Origin: Abelmoschus esculentus
Taxonomy: Eukaryota; Streptophyta; Magnoliopsida; Malvales; Malvaceae
Direction: 5' to 3'
DNA length: 64,000 nt
NCBI GenBank assembly: GCA_035048815.1
Contig: JAUCBN010000037.1
Coordinates: 13,234,001-13,298,000 of the forward strand
Below, piece by piece: positions 46,135-57,950 of this stretch. The notes beneath the pieces were generated by a model that ran no database searches, was not told where the DNA came from, and saw nothing but the letters and a program-made list of their open reading frames with translations. A program made the translations under genes and the position numbers. Numbering within the stretch: the stretch's first letter is position 1; each line of letters starts with the position of its first letter.

Positions 46135-47439
46135 TTAAGTCTCCATAGGAGTGCGTGCAAATGCATCTCCTAAGGTGATGGTCTCCATAGTATTTATGTC
46201 ATGTGGCCCAGAATAGTGCTTCAAACGTTGGTCATTCACATTGAATTCATGCTCATCCTTTAGTGATTTGATCATTACTGCTCCATGTGGGAAAACTCGA
46301 ACAACTTCAAATGGGCCTGACCATCTGGATTTGAGTTTTCCTGGAAACAGTTTGAGCCTGGAGTTGAAAAGGAGAACGCGCTTCCCCGGCAGGAACTGCC
46401 TAGGCAATAACTTACGGTCATGCCATCTTTTAGTTTTATCTTTATAGATCTTGGCATTCTCATAGGCTGTTGTTCGGAATTCTTCTATCTCATTAAGGTC
46501 TAGCACCCTTTTCTGGCCAGCTTTTTCCCAATCCATGTTTAAATTCTTTACTGCCCAGTGGGCTTTATGCTCAATTTCTACAGGTAAGTGGCAAGCTTTC
46601 CCAAATACAAGCCTATATGGAGATGTTCTCAATGGGGTTTTGAAGGTTGTCCTATAGACCCATAAAGCATCGTCTAGACGATAAGACCAATCCTTTCGAG
46701 ATGGATTTACCACCTTTTCAAGGATCTGTTTTAATTCCTTGTTTGATATTTCAGCTTGCCCATTTTTCTGTGGGTGGTAGGCTGTAGCAAGTCTATGGGT
46801 GATACCGAGTTTCTTTAGTGCCGCGACAATGAGTCTGTTATCAAAGTGTTTACCTTCATCACTTATTATTGCTCTAGGGATTCCAAATCTTGTAAAAATA
46901 TTTTTCTTGAGAAATTTTTGAACTGTCTTGGAATCATTGTGAGGTGTGGCAATTACTTTGACCCACTTTGATACGTAATCCAATGCTACTAAGATGTAGA
47001 GATTGCCTTGTGATGATGGGAATGGTCCCATGAAATCTATGCCCCAAACATCAAACAGTTCCACTTCCAATATGGGTTGTAATGGCATCTCATGCCGTCT
47101 CGAGATATTGCCCGTGCGTTGGCATCGGTCACAGTTTTTGTAATAGTCGTGGGCATCTTTGTAGAGTATGGGCCAATAGAGGCCTGATTGGAACACTTTT
47201 GCTGCTGTTCTATTTCCGCCAAAATTCCCGCCGTAAGGTGAATCATGACATTGATGGAGTACTGCTTTCTATTCTTCTTCTGGGACACATCTTCTTATAA
47301 CCTGATCTGCACAATGTTTAAAAAGAAGAGGGTTGTCCCAGAAATAATGCTTTGCATTATGCTGAAACCTCTTCTTTTCGTTATAGTTAAGGTTATAAGG
47401 GATAATACCACTAGCTAAATAATTAACAAGATCACCATA
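46135..47439 (-). pseudogene. Element G integrase
   Basis: It is in the same frame as the rest of G pol. Zinc module (CHDSPYGGNFGG, with the second His replaced by Asn, ...CDRCQRTGN), catalytic Asp (WGIDFMGPFPSS), Asp (IISDEGKHF) and Glu (NGQAEISNKELKQ) are visible, then RWSGPFEVVRVFPHG and the end ITLGDAFARTPMET. Stops at about 47438 (expected Trp) and 47272 (expected Gln). A perfect TGCCTAGGCA word sits in the LPRQF codons (46397-46406). Confidence 0.87.
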
Positions 47440-49125
47440 CTAGGGAGTGGTTGTTACTGCAGCAAGGTCTTCTATTAATGTTGCGGAGATGTATTCAGAA
47501 AATGCCTCGGCGGCATAATTGTATGCTGCCGTGGTCTCTGTCTCGGCAGTGTCCCTTGCAGTTGTCGCAATATGCAATATTTGTTCATCTGGGAATGCAT
47601 CTTGTATCTCTGCAGGTGAGTTGTTTTTTTCTTTGTTCTTCAATCTAGAGAGGTGATTGGCTACCTGATTTTCTGTACCTCTTCTATCTTTGATTTCCGC
47701 ATCAAATTCTTGTAAAAGAAGGATCCATCTAATCAGTCTAGGCTTGGTATCCTTCTTTGAGATTAGGTACTTAATTGCCGAATGGTCAGTGTGGACAGTA
47801 ACCTTTATTCCGATAAGATATGATCGAAATTTTTCAAAAGCAAATACTACTGCTAGTAATTCTTTTTCTATTGTGATGTAATTGATTTGGGCATCATTAA
47901 GCGTTTTACTAGCATAGTAGATTACATGGAACAAGTTGTTCTTTCTCTGCCCAAGTGCTTCCCCGACAGCATGATCGCTAGCGTCACACATCAATTCAAA
48001 TGGCAAGGACCAATCTGGTGGGATCACTATTGGTGCAGTGATTAGCTTATCCTTGAGATCTTCGAATGCTTCAGTGCATTCCTCATTGAATTCGAATTTC
48101 CTATCTTGTTCAAGCAAGTTGCAAAGAGGTTTAGAAATTTTGGAAAAATTAGAAATAAACCTTCTATAAAAACCTGCATGGCCCAAGAAACTTCGAACTC
48201 CTTTCACAGAAATTGGTGGAGGTAAATTCTTGATCACATCAATCTTGGCTTTATCAACTTATATTCCTTTTGATGATATTTTATGGCTCAATACTATGCC
48301 TTCATTTACCATAAAGTGGCATTTTTTCCTGTTTAGGACTAGATTGGATTCCTCACATTTTTGCAGCACTTTTTCTAGATTGCCGAGGCAGTGATCAAAG
48401 CTATCTCCAAAGACTGAAAAATTATCCATGAATATCTCTAGGAAGTCCTCTATCATGTCAAAAAAAATCGCCATCATGCATCTCTGAAAGGTTGTCGGGG
48501 CATTGCACAGGCCGAACGGCATCCTTCTAAATGCATATGTTCCATATGGGCAGGTGAAGGTGGTTTTTGCCTGGTCTTCTGGATCAATGGCAATTTGATT
48601 GTATCCTGAATAACCGTAAAAAAAACAGTAATAAGTTTTACCAGCAAGTCTATCAAGCATTTCATCAATAAATGGTAAAGGGAAGTAATCCTTCTTTGTT
48701 GCCTTATTCAACTTGCGATAATCCATACAAACCCTCCAACCGGTCACAGTCCTGGTTGGGATTAGTTCATTGTTCTCGTTGGTTATGACAGTCATACCAC
48801 CTTTCTTTGGTACACATTGTACTGGGCTTACCCATGCACTGTCAGAGATAGGATAAATAATTCCTGCATCAAGTCACTTGATTATTTCCTTACGTACTAC
48901 CTCCTTCATGGCGTGGTTAAGTCTCCTTTGAGCCTCAACAGTGGGTTTATGGTCTTCCTCTAAAAGGATTTTATGCATACATACTGTTGGGCTTATTCCC
49001 TTCAAATCATCAATTGACCACCCAATTGCCTTTTTGTGCTGCCGCAACATCTCTATCAGTGTTTTTTCCTGTTCTGGTAGCAACTTAGAAGAAATAATTA
49101 CAGTCATTGTGTGGTTGTCTCCCAA
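47440..49125 (-). pseudogene. Element G reverse transcriptase and RNase H
   Basis: RT: KEII-K stop L (TGG to TGA near 48877), MDYRKLNKATKKDYFPLPF, GYSGYNQIAI with the preceding Leu-Asp changed to Phe-Tyr, FRRMPFGLCNAP, and FMDNFSVFGD instead of FMDD. Two catalytic positions are therefore lost. Stop at about 48257. RNase H (CDASDHAVGEALGQ, EKELLAVVFAFEKFRSYL, TDHSAIKYLISKKD, ENQVANHLSRL) is well preserved. No frameshift is seen from gag to integrase. Confidence 0.87.
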
Positions 49126-49269
49126 ATAAGCATATTTTAGTTTTTCAGGTAAGGGTTTTAATTCCGTGAACAGGGGTTCATTACTTACAGATTTTTCATT
49201 CTTACATGGGTAATCTAGAGGTTCGAAGTACTTACCTGGAAGGTGTGTTGTCCAGTTAGCTTCCTCATT

Positions 49270-50060
49270 CTATGTTGTTTCAACACTGTCCAAAGTTCTG
49301 CTGTAACAGTCTTCCGTATCACTGCCGAGGAATACCTGTGATGTGTCGTTAAGATTACTGCCGAGGCAGTGGTTGCTGAGACAAGGTATTACACTAACTT
49401 CATCTGTATTATACAGCATCTGACATTCTTCTTCCGGCTCATCATGTTTTTTCATAATTTGGAACACATTTAATTCGACTTGTTGATCATTGATTCTCAT
49501 TGTCAACTCTCCTTTTTCCACATCAATTAGTGTTCGTCCAGTGGCAAGGAAAGGTCTCCCCAAGATGATCGGTGCATTATCATCTGCTTCACAATCAAGA
49601 ACAAGAAAATCAGCGGGAAAAATAAATTTATCAAATCTTACCAGTATGTCCTCGATTTTGCCTTCAGGTTGCACATATGATCGATCCGCAAGTTGGAGCA
49701 TAACTGTTGTAGGTTTTGCCCTCCCTATTCCAAGCTTTTGAAAAACAGATTTGGGCATTAGATTGATGCTTGCTCCAAGGTCGCATAGGGTCTTACCTTC
49801 ATAATTGTTACCTATCGCACAAGTTATGATAAAGCAGCCAGGATCCTTCAATTTTAGTGGCATGCGATTGTATAGCATTGCCATGCATCCCTCTGTAGCA
49901 GCCACTGTTTCGAACTCACCTAGTCTTTTTCTTTTAGACACAATGTCCTTTAAGAATTTAGCATAATTAGGCATTTGTTCAATTGCCTCTACGAAAGGTA
50001 AGTTGATGTGGACTTGCTTTAAAATATCAAGAAATTTCTTGAATTGATGGTCCTATTTTT
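49270..50060 (-). pseudogene. Element G aspartic protease
   Basis: From the KQK-stop (CAG to TAG) near 50056, then IEQMPNYAKFLKDIV, CDLGASINLMPKSVF, IILGRPFLATGRTLID, and a variable tail with the ACTGCCGAGGCAGT palindrome (49357-49370) in the CLSNHCLGS codons. Otherwise open. It is in frame with gag upstream and RT downstream. Confidence 0.87.
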
Positions 50061-51764
50061 GCTTTTTCAACCTTTGTAGGAAGGGTGGTGGTGGTTTCAT
50101 CTCGTCCAGGGTTTCTTTAGTTTGGAACTTAATACCTGGCACCACTGGGGTTGTTGCTGTCTCGGCAGATTGTTCAGGAGCTGCTGAGCTTTCTGCTGGG
50201 GCAATATTATCCGGATCAACATCTAAATCCTCTTTTGTTGGGTCTGATGATGGAACTTGGCCTGTTGGAATTCCTCTCTTTTCCTTCAGCTGTAGACCAC
50301 TCCTAGTAGTGATTGCCTTACACTATTCATGGCCTATTACCTTAGCAACTTCAGTATTGCTAGGTAGTCCTCCTTGTGGTCTAGTGTTTATGTTTTGAGC
50401 AAATTGCCCAACCTGAGTTTCCAATGCCTTAATTGTTGCCTCTTGGTTCTGCAACCTCATCTCAGTCCTATTTATAAACGCATTTGTTCTTTTGATGACG
50501 TTGCTATTCTCTGCCATGTATGACTCAGTTTTCATCATGAATGCTTTCAGAGAATTTTCCAAGGAACTTACAGATTGCTGCTGGATCTGCTGCTGCAGCA
50601 ATGGCTGCTGGACCGGCGGCGGCGGCGGAAGTTGTTGCATTGGTTGTTGGAATCCTGGGGGTTGGGTGGTTGGGTTTAAGGCATTGTTAGGATTGCTCCA
50701 TGATAAGTTTGGATGCCTCTTCCATGAGGGGTTGTATGTGTTGGACATCATATTGGTTCGATTATAGTTTCCAACGTACATGCCGGTTTCTTAATTCATA
50801 CAGTCAGAAGAATTTTGGTTACCTCCACATAAATCACAAAAAGAATCAATCACCTTAACCTCACGGGTGTTTTGTTGTAGTTGCAAATTTTGCACCATCT
50901 TGGTAAGAGAGACCAATTGTGCTGCCACTGAATTTGATGTGTCTAGCTCATTCACCGTGGTTTGGCATCTTACTCCTCCTCACCTAGATGTAGGGAATTG
51001 AAAATCGTTCTTTGCGAGTTTGTTTAGTATTTCAATAGCTTCCTCAGGTGCTTTGTCCAAGAGTGTTTCGTTCGCCGAGGCATCTAACATCATCCTTGTA
51101 GGGGCATTTGTAGCATTATAGAACATGGTGACTTGTGTCCATAGGGGAAATCCATGCAAAGGACACTTGTGCAGTAACTCTCTGTAGCGCTCCCATGCCT
51201 CATACATAGGTTCTTCATCTGCCTGTCGAAAAGAAGTGATTTCATTACGAATTCGATCATATAAATTTGTAGGATTAAAACGTGTAATAAAATCACGATA
51301 GAGTTCACTCCTAGATCCAATAGATCCTGCTGGAATGCTATTTAACCAGGCTTTTGCCCTATCCCTCAGTGAATAGGGGAATAACTTCAATATCAAGACA
51401 TCTTCATAAACTCCTTTGATTTTGAAGGAATTGCATATCTCCATGAAAGACTTGAGATGCTGCCTTGCATCTTCAGTTACAGACCCACCAAACTGTCCAA
51501 TGGTTTTAGCTCAAAGTGGGATGCCTCTATTTTCGGTGTAATGACTCCTGGGTTTAATCCATTTAAATCCTCTTCTAGGAAATCTCTGATAGTGAGCTGC
51601 CGCGGCCTTGGTGGCGGCGAAAGACCTCCATTGTCGGCAGGTAAGTTTTGTCCTACCGGGTGATCTGCCATAGCTTCTTGGATTTGTCTCCTCAACCTTT
51701 GTCGTGTACGTTCGATCTTTGGGTCTAACTCGTACAAAGGGTTGGTTGGGTTGGCCCTGGTCAT
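50061..51764 (-). pseudogene. Element G gag
   Basis: ATG 51764 (MTRANPTNPLYELDPKIERT). A deletion near 51505 removes the VMFNMLNT codons and shifts the frame. The rest follows: EDVLILKLFPYSLRDRAKAWL, YEAWERYRELLHKCPLHGF, stop at about 50981 (CGA to TGA), knuckle CDLCGGNQNSSDC in which the His is Gln, stop at about 50791 (CAA to TAA), Q/P linker, coiled tail, stop near 50322. It is dead as gag; nearly all stops are C-to-T type. Confidence 0.85.
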
Positions 51765-51841
51765 ACACAAAGAAAAACCAAAGTAAAATAAAAAAAGAAA
51801 AAAGAAACAATAAAATAAAGAAAACAAAATTTAGTTGCCAA

Positions 51842-51859
51842 TCCCCGGCAACGGCGCCA
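51842..51859 (-). other. tRNA-Asp primer-binding site of G
   Basis: The plus strand reads TCCCCGGCAACGGCGCCA, a perfect site on the minus strand, 6 bp from the LTR. Confidence 0.92.
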
Positions 51860-51865
51860 AAAACT

Positions 51866-53183
51866 TGTTGCGTGTCAAAAGTGCGCAATTGGTGCAAGTG
51901 GATACATCGCAAGTAATAAAGTGATAAGTATTATCGTGTATCGTCTCCATAGGGATTGGTATACCTAATATGCCTTCTTCGTCTTCTTGTTCTGTAAAAA
52001 GAAATAAAATAAAAACACAGGTAATTTGGGTTTGGATGAAACTAAATAAACTGAAATAAAACAACTAAGTAAACGAATGAGAATTGATTAATAGAGAGAG
52101 GTCAGGATCCAATTGCGTTGTATTATGGATTTGATTGACTTGTTTCTGTCCAATGCAATTGTATATCACTGCCTCGGCAGTACTGCAGATTACTGCCTTG
52201 GCAGCGACGATACTTGTCCGTCGCGGCAATCCCTTGCTCGTGGGTGGACTTTACCAAAGTTCGGCAAAGTGTCCTTGGATGACTTCGCTTATCCCTAAGT
52301 CGAAGTACTGTTGATGACTAGTCCTTGATGATACCTCCCGGTGTGAATCAACTATACTCACCAACCAATCTCACACTTCTTTTAGCCGCTGAAACTCTTA
52401 ACCTATCCCTAGGCCGAGTTAGTATTTCACGATTGAAACACCGTACTTATCCCTTTCGTGAATCTAACTCTCCCGAAACTAGATAAATGGATTACTCACA
52501 AACTTCTCTCCCGAGCTTGAATGTAAGAACAAAGAATGACAAAGGATAAGCAAACCTTGATAGTTTTATTGCATTGAAACAAAGAACAAAGTACAATCTC
52601 CTCTCACAAATACTTAACAACCTTCACCTAAACCCTAAGAAAGCTTAGAACATAATTTGAGAGAAAGAAAACAATAAATCTTAGGGTGAACTATCTATGA
52701 ATCAGCTCTCCTATTCCCTAAGACGGCTAGGTCTTATATAGGCTTGGCCTAGGGTAAACTTTCCTAAGTAGAATACAACTTGGAGTAGGGAACAAGTCAT
52801 GTACATAAATAAAATATTTCCAAGTTTATTCCAACTAAGAAGCTTTCCCGCGTGGCCTTGTCTTGGGCTTTTCCTCATGCTAACCAGCTCCGAACCATGT
52901 GCTACATGTCCAGAAACGTCCCTTGTATTTTTCTCTTCCAATCGCCTATAGTATTACTTCTTGTCTCTCAGCTGCTGCCTTGGCATCAGGTCCTGCCTCG
53001 GCCATGTTGCTGCCGCGACATTAGTTTCTCCTACATAGATGTAAAAATGCAGTAAAACTTGCCTTTTCTGCAAATATCATCTTTATAATCATAACTTTGG
53101 TCCGAGTGGGTGTAAGTTTAGTGATTAATGCCCATAAAAGGTGTAAGTTTAGTAAAAAGTGATATTGAGTTGAGCACTTATCA
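51866..53183 (-). repeat. 5' LTR of element G
   Basis: A 1318-bp LTR nearly identical to 42903-44240. It is followed on the right by GCGAC and D protease sequence. Confidence 0.92.
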
Positions 53184-53852
53184 GCGACCTTGGAGCAAGC
53201 ATCAACCTAATGCCCAAATCTGTTTTTCAAAAGCTTGGAATAGGAAGAGCAAAACCTAGAACAGTGATGCTCCAACTTACGGATCGATCATATGTGCAAC
53301 CCGAAGGCAAAATCGAGGACATATTGGTAAGAGTTGAAAAATTTATTTTTCTCGCTGACTTTCTTGTCCTTGATGGTGAAGCAGATGATAATGCACCGAT
53401 CATCTTGGGGAGACTTTTCCTTGCCACTGGACGAACACTAATTGATGTGGAAAAAGGAGAGTTGACAATGAGGATCAATGACCAACAAGTCAAACTCAAT
53501 GCCTTCCACAATTTGAAAAGGCATGATGATGCAGAAGAGTGCAAAGTCCTTCACAACACAGATGCAGGCACAAAGATATCCTGTTTCAACAACCACTGCC
53601 TAGGCAGTATGCTCGGCAAGAAAATGGAAATACGTTATGACAGAATATTTTGCAGGAAAAGTAAGGCAGGTGTGGAGGAAACCAACAGGAAAACACATTG
53701 TCCAGTCAAAAAGGGTGCGGTAAAGATCAAGAATAACAAATATGGACATAAAGCCAATAGCTAACACTTGAAGAGCCACTTTGGCCAGCGAGAGAGAATC
53801 ACCTTGGGAGATGTATTTGCATGCAGTCCACCAGTAACATGATATCTCACCT
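53184..53852 (+). pseudogene. Element D protease end and integrase tail
   Basis: It resumes D after G: (C)DLGASINLMPKSVFQKLG, IILGRLFLATGRTLID, variable tail with a CTGCCTAGGCAG word, stop after KANS (about 53764), then RERITLGDVFACSPPVT. As in C, no RT, RNase H or integrase core exists between protease and the integrase tail. Confidence 0.82.
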
Positions 53853-54161
53853 TTCTTTTTATTATATTAGGATTAGTTTAGTTTATATTTACTTTCTATA
53901 ATTTTTGCTTTTGCTTTAATTATTTCTCTCGTTTGTGTTCAATTTTTCTTTAGGATAATAAGCAAGAATAAAGGAGAAATAGTTCACAGCAGGAATTCTG
54001 TCGGGGCAGAAAACAGTGTCAGAGCCGCAGTAGTTCCAACGGGCAGAATTTTTGCTAATCTTGCTCTCACAATACTCTCTGCCTACTCACAACCCTTCTT
54101 GAAATTTTCAGAATTTCTTCAAGAAAATCTCCAAGAACCTCAACTCTCAAAATACTTACTC
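53853..54161 (+). other. Element D leader, internal promoter deleted
   Basis: Compared with the duplicate at 44894-45320, 172 bp are missing at GGGCAGAA/TTTTTGC (about 54048). The loss is bounded by AGAA direct repeats and includes the internal TATATAA box. Confidence 0.75.
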
Positions 54162-55697
54162 ATGGCCACCTACAAACGTTTTGCCCCAGCTAATGTTGAA
54201 GACCGCTTCAACAGGTCCTTCATTGCTCGACAGTTATGGGAGGAACAAGGGTTCCAACATTCCGATGAAGAAAATTATAACATCGAGCACTATTTGTTCG
54301 ACAGAATCAAGTATCAAGAATGGGAAATCTTTTGCCTACAACCTGCCCAGGCCAATGCCACCATCGTGCGGGAATTCTATGCGCACGGGCCAAGCAAAGA
54401 CTCTCTTTTTGTCCACTTCCGAGGTAGGCCTGTCCAGCTGGATGCCGAGACCATCAACCAATTCTACGGCCTCACACCTGACCATGATGTACATGCTGAA
54501 TTTATGGAGAATATCACTATTGAAGATTATGAATTGATAAAAGACGACCTTTGCTACGAGAATACTCCTTGGGAAACCGGTGCCCATAGAGGATTGGTAG
54601 CACGACAAAGTTTGAAACCCAAGGCCAAGCTTTTGAACACCTTTGTCAAGAGACGCATTATCCCAACCTCCCATAATAGTACGGTGGATCGGAGAAGATT
54701 AGTGCTCATCCAATCAATCATCAAAAAAAGGAGCATCAACGTTGGAGAAATTATCCTATGAGAAATTTACGAATGCGGTAAGAAGGATAGAGGACCATTA
54801 TATTTCCCTTGTTTAATTACTAGTATTTGCAATGGTGCAGGTGTCCCTACGGCCGAGACGGAAGAATTTACAGCCTATAGGAGAGGGTGGACAAGAGAAT
54901 TCTGCCACAAAATCATGCAGATCACACAGGTAGAACCCGTCCAGGCAACGCCCCAGCAGTTCACTGCTAATACTTCTGTCGGGGCCCAATACACGGCAGA
55001 CATGCCTGACACTGCCCACAACACTGCCGCAACAGACCCATACCAGGAGATACTTCAAAGAATGGCAACTATGGATCTTAGGTAGCGAAGATACATGGAG
55101 TATCAGAGGGACTTCAACAGCACACTTGCCCAAATGATGCTCCATGCCTTTCCAGACCAAGGGGTGCAGTTTCCAAAATTTCCCACCAACATGTTTGTCA
55201 CAGCTACACCCTATATAGAAACTACACCAGCTCTAGGAGGACCGAGGCCATTTTTCCAAACTGGCCATCAGTAACAATTTCATGTTGCCGGCCCATCTAA
55301 GGCAACAGACTCTGCCGCGGCATCATCCGCCAGCAGAAGACCATCAAAGAGGAGGGCAGTCTTCAGCACTCCACCATGATCCCCCATCATCATGGGCAGT
55401 CTATCAATAGAGATAGATGCCTATGTACACCAAAGCTCAACCGCTGCCGGACCAAGTATACACCATGCCGGGGCAAACGCAACCAATGAAGGTGGGACAG
55501 ACATCATGATCACCAAGGAAATTGCCGACGAGGAAGAAGGTGAGGAAGTGGATGCTCCAATGCAACGAACACCACCAACAAGAGTCCAACTGCCCCGGCA
55601 AGCAAAAACTCAGCCATCGCCATCACCGAAGACAACACAATCAGCAGCACGACCCCGACGAAAGATTGTTACAAGCAGCTCTTCGGAGTCCCTTTAA
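54162..55697 (+). pseudogene. Element D 3' ORF, plant transposon-protein type
   Basis: ATG 54162 (MATYKRFAPANVEDRFNRSF), 511 codons in one frame with four stops near 54759 (TGA), 55082 (TAG), 55273 (TAA) and 55378 (TGA), all one C-to-T step from Arg or Gln codons. It is collinear with the C copy at the same length, including PVQLDAETINQFYGL, NTFVKRRIIPTSHNSTV, KKDRGPLYFPCLI, the acidic EEEGEEVDAP patch and RPRRKIVTSSSSESL. No signal peptide or membrane helix is visible. Conservation of length without indels suggests recent function (inference). Confidence 0.85.
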
Positions 55698-56616
55698 ATT
55701 TTTTATATTCAATATTTTTCTCTTTATATGCTGCTTGTTTCTTTTCATATTTTTGTTGCCCATTGTTTCCTTCTAATATAAAGCATTGAGGACAATGCTT
55801 GGTTCGAGTTTGGGGGTGTAGAGTCACCGCCGAGGCAATCTACTGCCGAGGCCTTGCCAAGATAAGGTAGTATTTAAGTGAATTTTTAGTTTAAAATTTT
55901 TTTTATGCTCACCGCTTTACTTGAATAAATTGCCCATACTTTTGCACTACCGATCATCAGTATTGCCTTAGTTTATTCTTTAAGGCCATAGAAATCTTTC
56001 TCCTTACCATGGTTAGGTCATGTTAAGAAGGTTTAACCTTAGGATACTTAAGGATGAAAACTTAGAAGCTTACTATAAGATAAATTTTAAAAACACACTT
56101 TTGGGACTTGTTGGATTATAGGAATTCTTTTAATGAACTTAAGTGATAAAGACTTAGAATTTTGGGCAAGTGAATAGAGGTGCCTATCACCGGCTCTAGG
56201 AATTACTCTTCTTCATGCTAGAGGTGCCCGAAATTGGCTCTAGTATGCTACAAAGAATATCAAAAGAAAGAAGGAATTAGTGAAGAGAAAAACACAATCC
56301 TTGAGGTGCCCGAAATTGGCTCAAGAATTGGTTGTTTAGAAAAGAAGAGAACACTTAACCAAAATCTACTTGTCTTGAATTTAGAGTTTATATAAGAAAG
56401 ACTTTAATCAAACTTGTCCACAAAAACGCACACACTCACTAAATCTTATAGTTTGTTTCTAGGTAAAACCTTGGGTAGCCGAAAGGTTAAGTCTAAAGAA
56501 TAGACATAGTTATGGTGGGGAGAATAGATGGAAATATAAGACCAAGATAGAATAGAGTTTGGCAAGTTGATGGTTTGCATTGCTTGAGGAAAAGCAATAA
56601 TTTGAGTTTGGGGGTG
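55698..56616 (+). other. Element D 3' UTR with two polypurine modules
   Basis: Internal: AAGCATTG / AGGA / CAATGCTT (55781-55800, perfect), then GAGTTTGGGGGTG (55806-55818). Terminal: ATTGCTTG / AGGA / AAAGCAAT (56579-56598, one mismatch), then GTTTGGGGGTG to 56616. Confidence 0.78.
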
Positions 56617-57950
56617 TGATAAGTGCTCAACTTACTATCACTTTTTACACCTTTTATGGGCATTAATCATTAAATCTACACCCACTTGGATCAATGCATA
56701 TACTTAATGTGATATATTTAGAAGTAATGCTTATAAAGATGATATTCACAGAAAAGGCAAGTTTTACTGCAGTTTTACATCTGTGTAGGAAATACTATTG
56801 CCGCGGCAGCAACGTGGCCGAGGCAGGACTTGATGCCGAGGCAGCAGCCGAAACACAAGTAGCGATACTTTAGGCGATTGGAAGAGAAAAATACAATGGA
56901 CGTTTCTGGACATGCAGCACATGGATCGGAGCTAATTAGCACGAGGAAAAGCCCAAGACAAGGCCACGCGAGAAAGCTTCTTATTTGGAATAAACTTGGA
57001 AATATTTTATTTATGTACATGACTTGTTCCCTACTCCAAGTTGTATTCTACTTAGGAAAGGTTTGCCCTAGGACAAGCCTATATAAGACCTAGCCGTCCA
57101 AGGGAATAGGGGAGCCGATTCTTAGAGAGTTCACCCTAAGACTCATTGTTTTCTTTCTCTCAAATTATGTTCTAAGTTTTCTTAGGGTTTAGGTGAAGGT
57201 TGTCGAGTACTTGTGAGAGGAGATTGTACTTTGTTCTTTGTTTCAATGCAATAAAATATCAAGGTTTGATTATCCTTTGCCATTCTTTGTTCTTGATTTC
57301 AAGCTCGGGAGAGAAGTTTGTGAGTAATCTATTTATCTAGACTCGGGAGAGTTAGATTCACGAAAGGGATAAGTACGGTATTTCAATCGCGAAATACTAA
57401 CTCGGCCTAGGGATAGGTTAAGATTTTCAGCAGCTAAAAAAAGTGTGAGATTGGTTGATGATTATAATTGATTCACGCCGGGAGGTATCATCAAGGATTT
57501 ATCACCTACTATACTTCGACTTAAGGATAAGCGGAGTCATCCAAGGACACTTTGCCGAACTTTGATAAAGTCCACCCACGAGCAAGGGATTGCCGCGGCG
57601 GACAAGTATCGTTGCTGCCAAGGCAGTAATTTGCAGTACTGCCGAGGCAGTGATGTACAATTGCATTGGACAGAGACAAGTCAATCAAATCCACAATACA
57701 ACATAACTGGATCCTGCCCTCTCTTAATCAGATCTCGTCCTTTTACTTAGTTATCTTTATTTCAAATCATTTAGTTTCATCAAAACCCAAATTACCTGTG
57801 TCTTTATTTTATTTCTTTTTACAAAGCAAGAAGACGAAGGAGACATATTAAGTAGACCAATCCCTGTGGAGACGATACACGATTATACTGATCACTTTAT
57901 TACTTGCGATGTGTCCACTTGCACCAATTGCGCACTTTTGAAACGCAACA
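56617..57950 (+). repeat. 3' LTR of element D
   Basis: 1334 bp, TGATAAGTGC...AACGCAACA, then the CACTT duplication. Confidence 0.92.

Larger units (their letters stand above)
45321..53183 (-). mobile_element. Athila-like element G, minus strand, 3' end rearranged
   Basis: Reading leftward: 5' LTR (53183-51866), tRNA-Asp primer-binding site, gag, protease, RT, RNase H, integrase, a remnant of the 3' ORF and part of the 3' UTR with one polypurine module. It then breaks at 45321, so its 3' LTR is only found detached at 42903-44240. The right flank GCGAC (53184-53188) pairs with GCAAC (42898-42902) as the original target duplication inside D. Confidence 0.85.
39536..57950 (+). mobile_element. 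Non-autonomous Athila-like element D (contains G)
   Basis: LTRs 39536-40852 and 56617-57950, perfect CACTT duplications (39531-39535, 57951-57955). Interior: primer-binding site, gag, protease interrupted by G, then the protease-to-integrase-tail junction as in C, 3' ORF and polypurine modules. RT, RNase H and most of integrase are missing from the D sequence itself. Confidence 0.88.
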
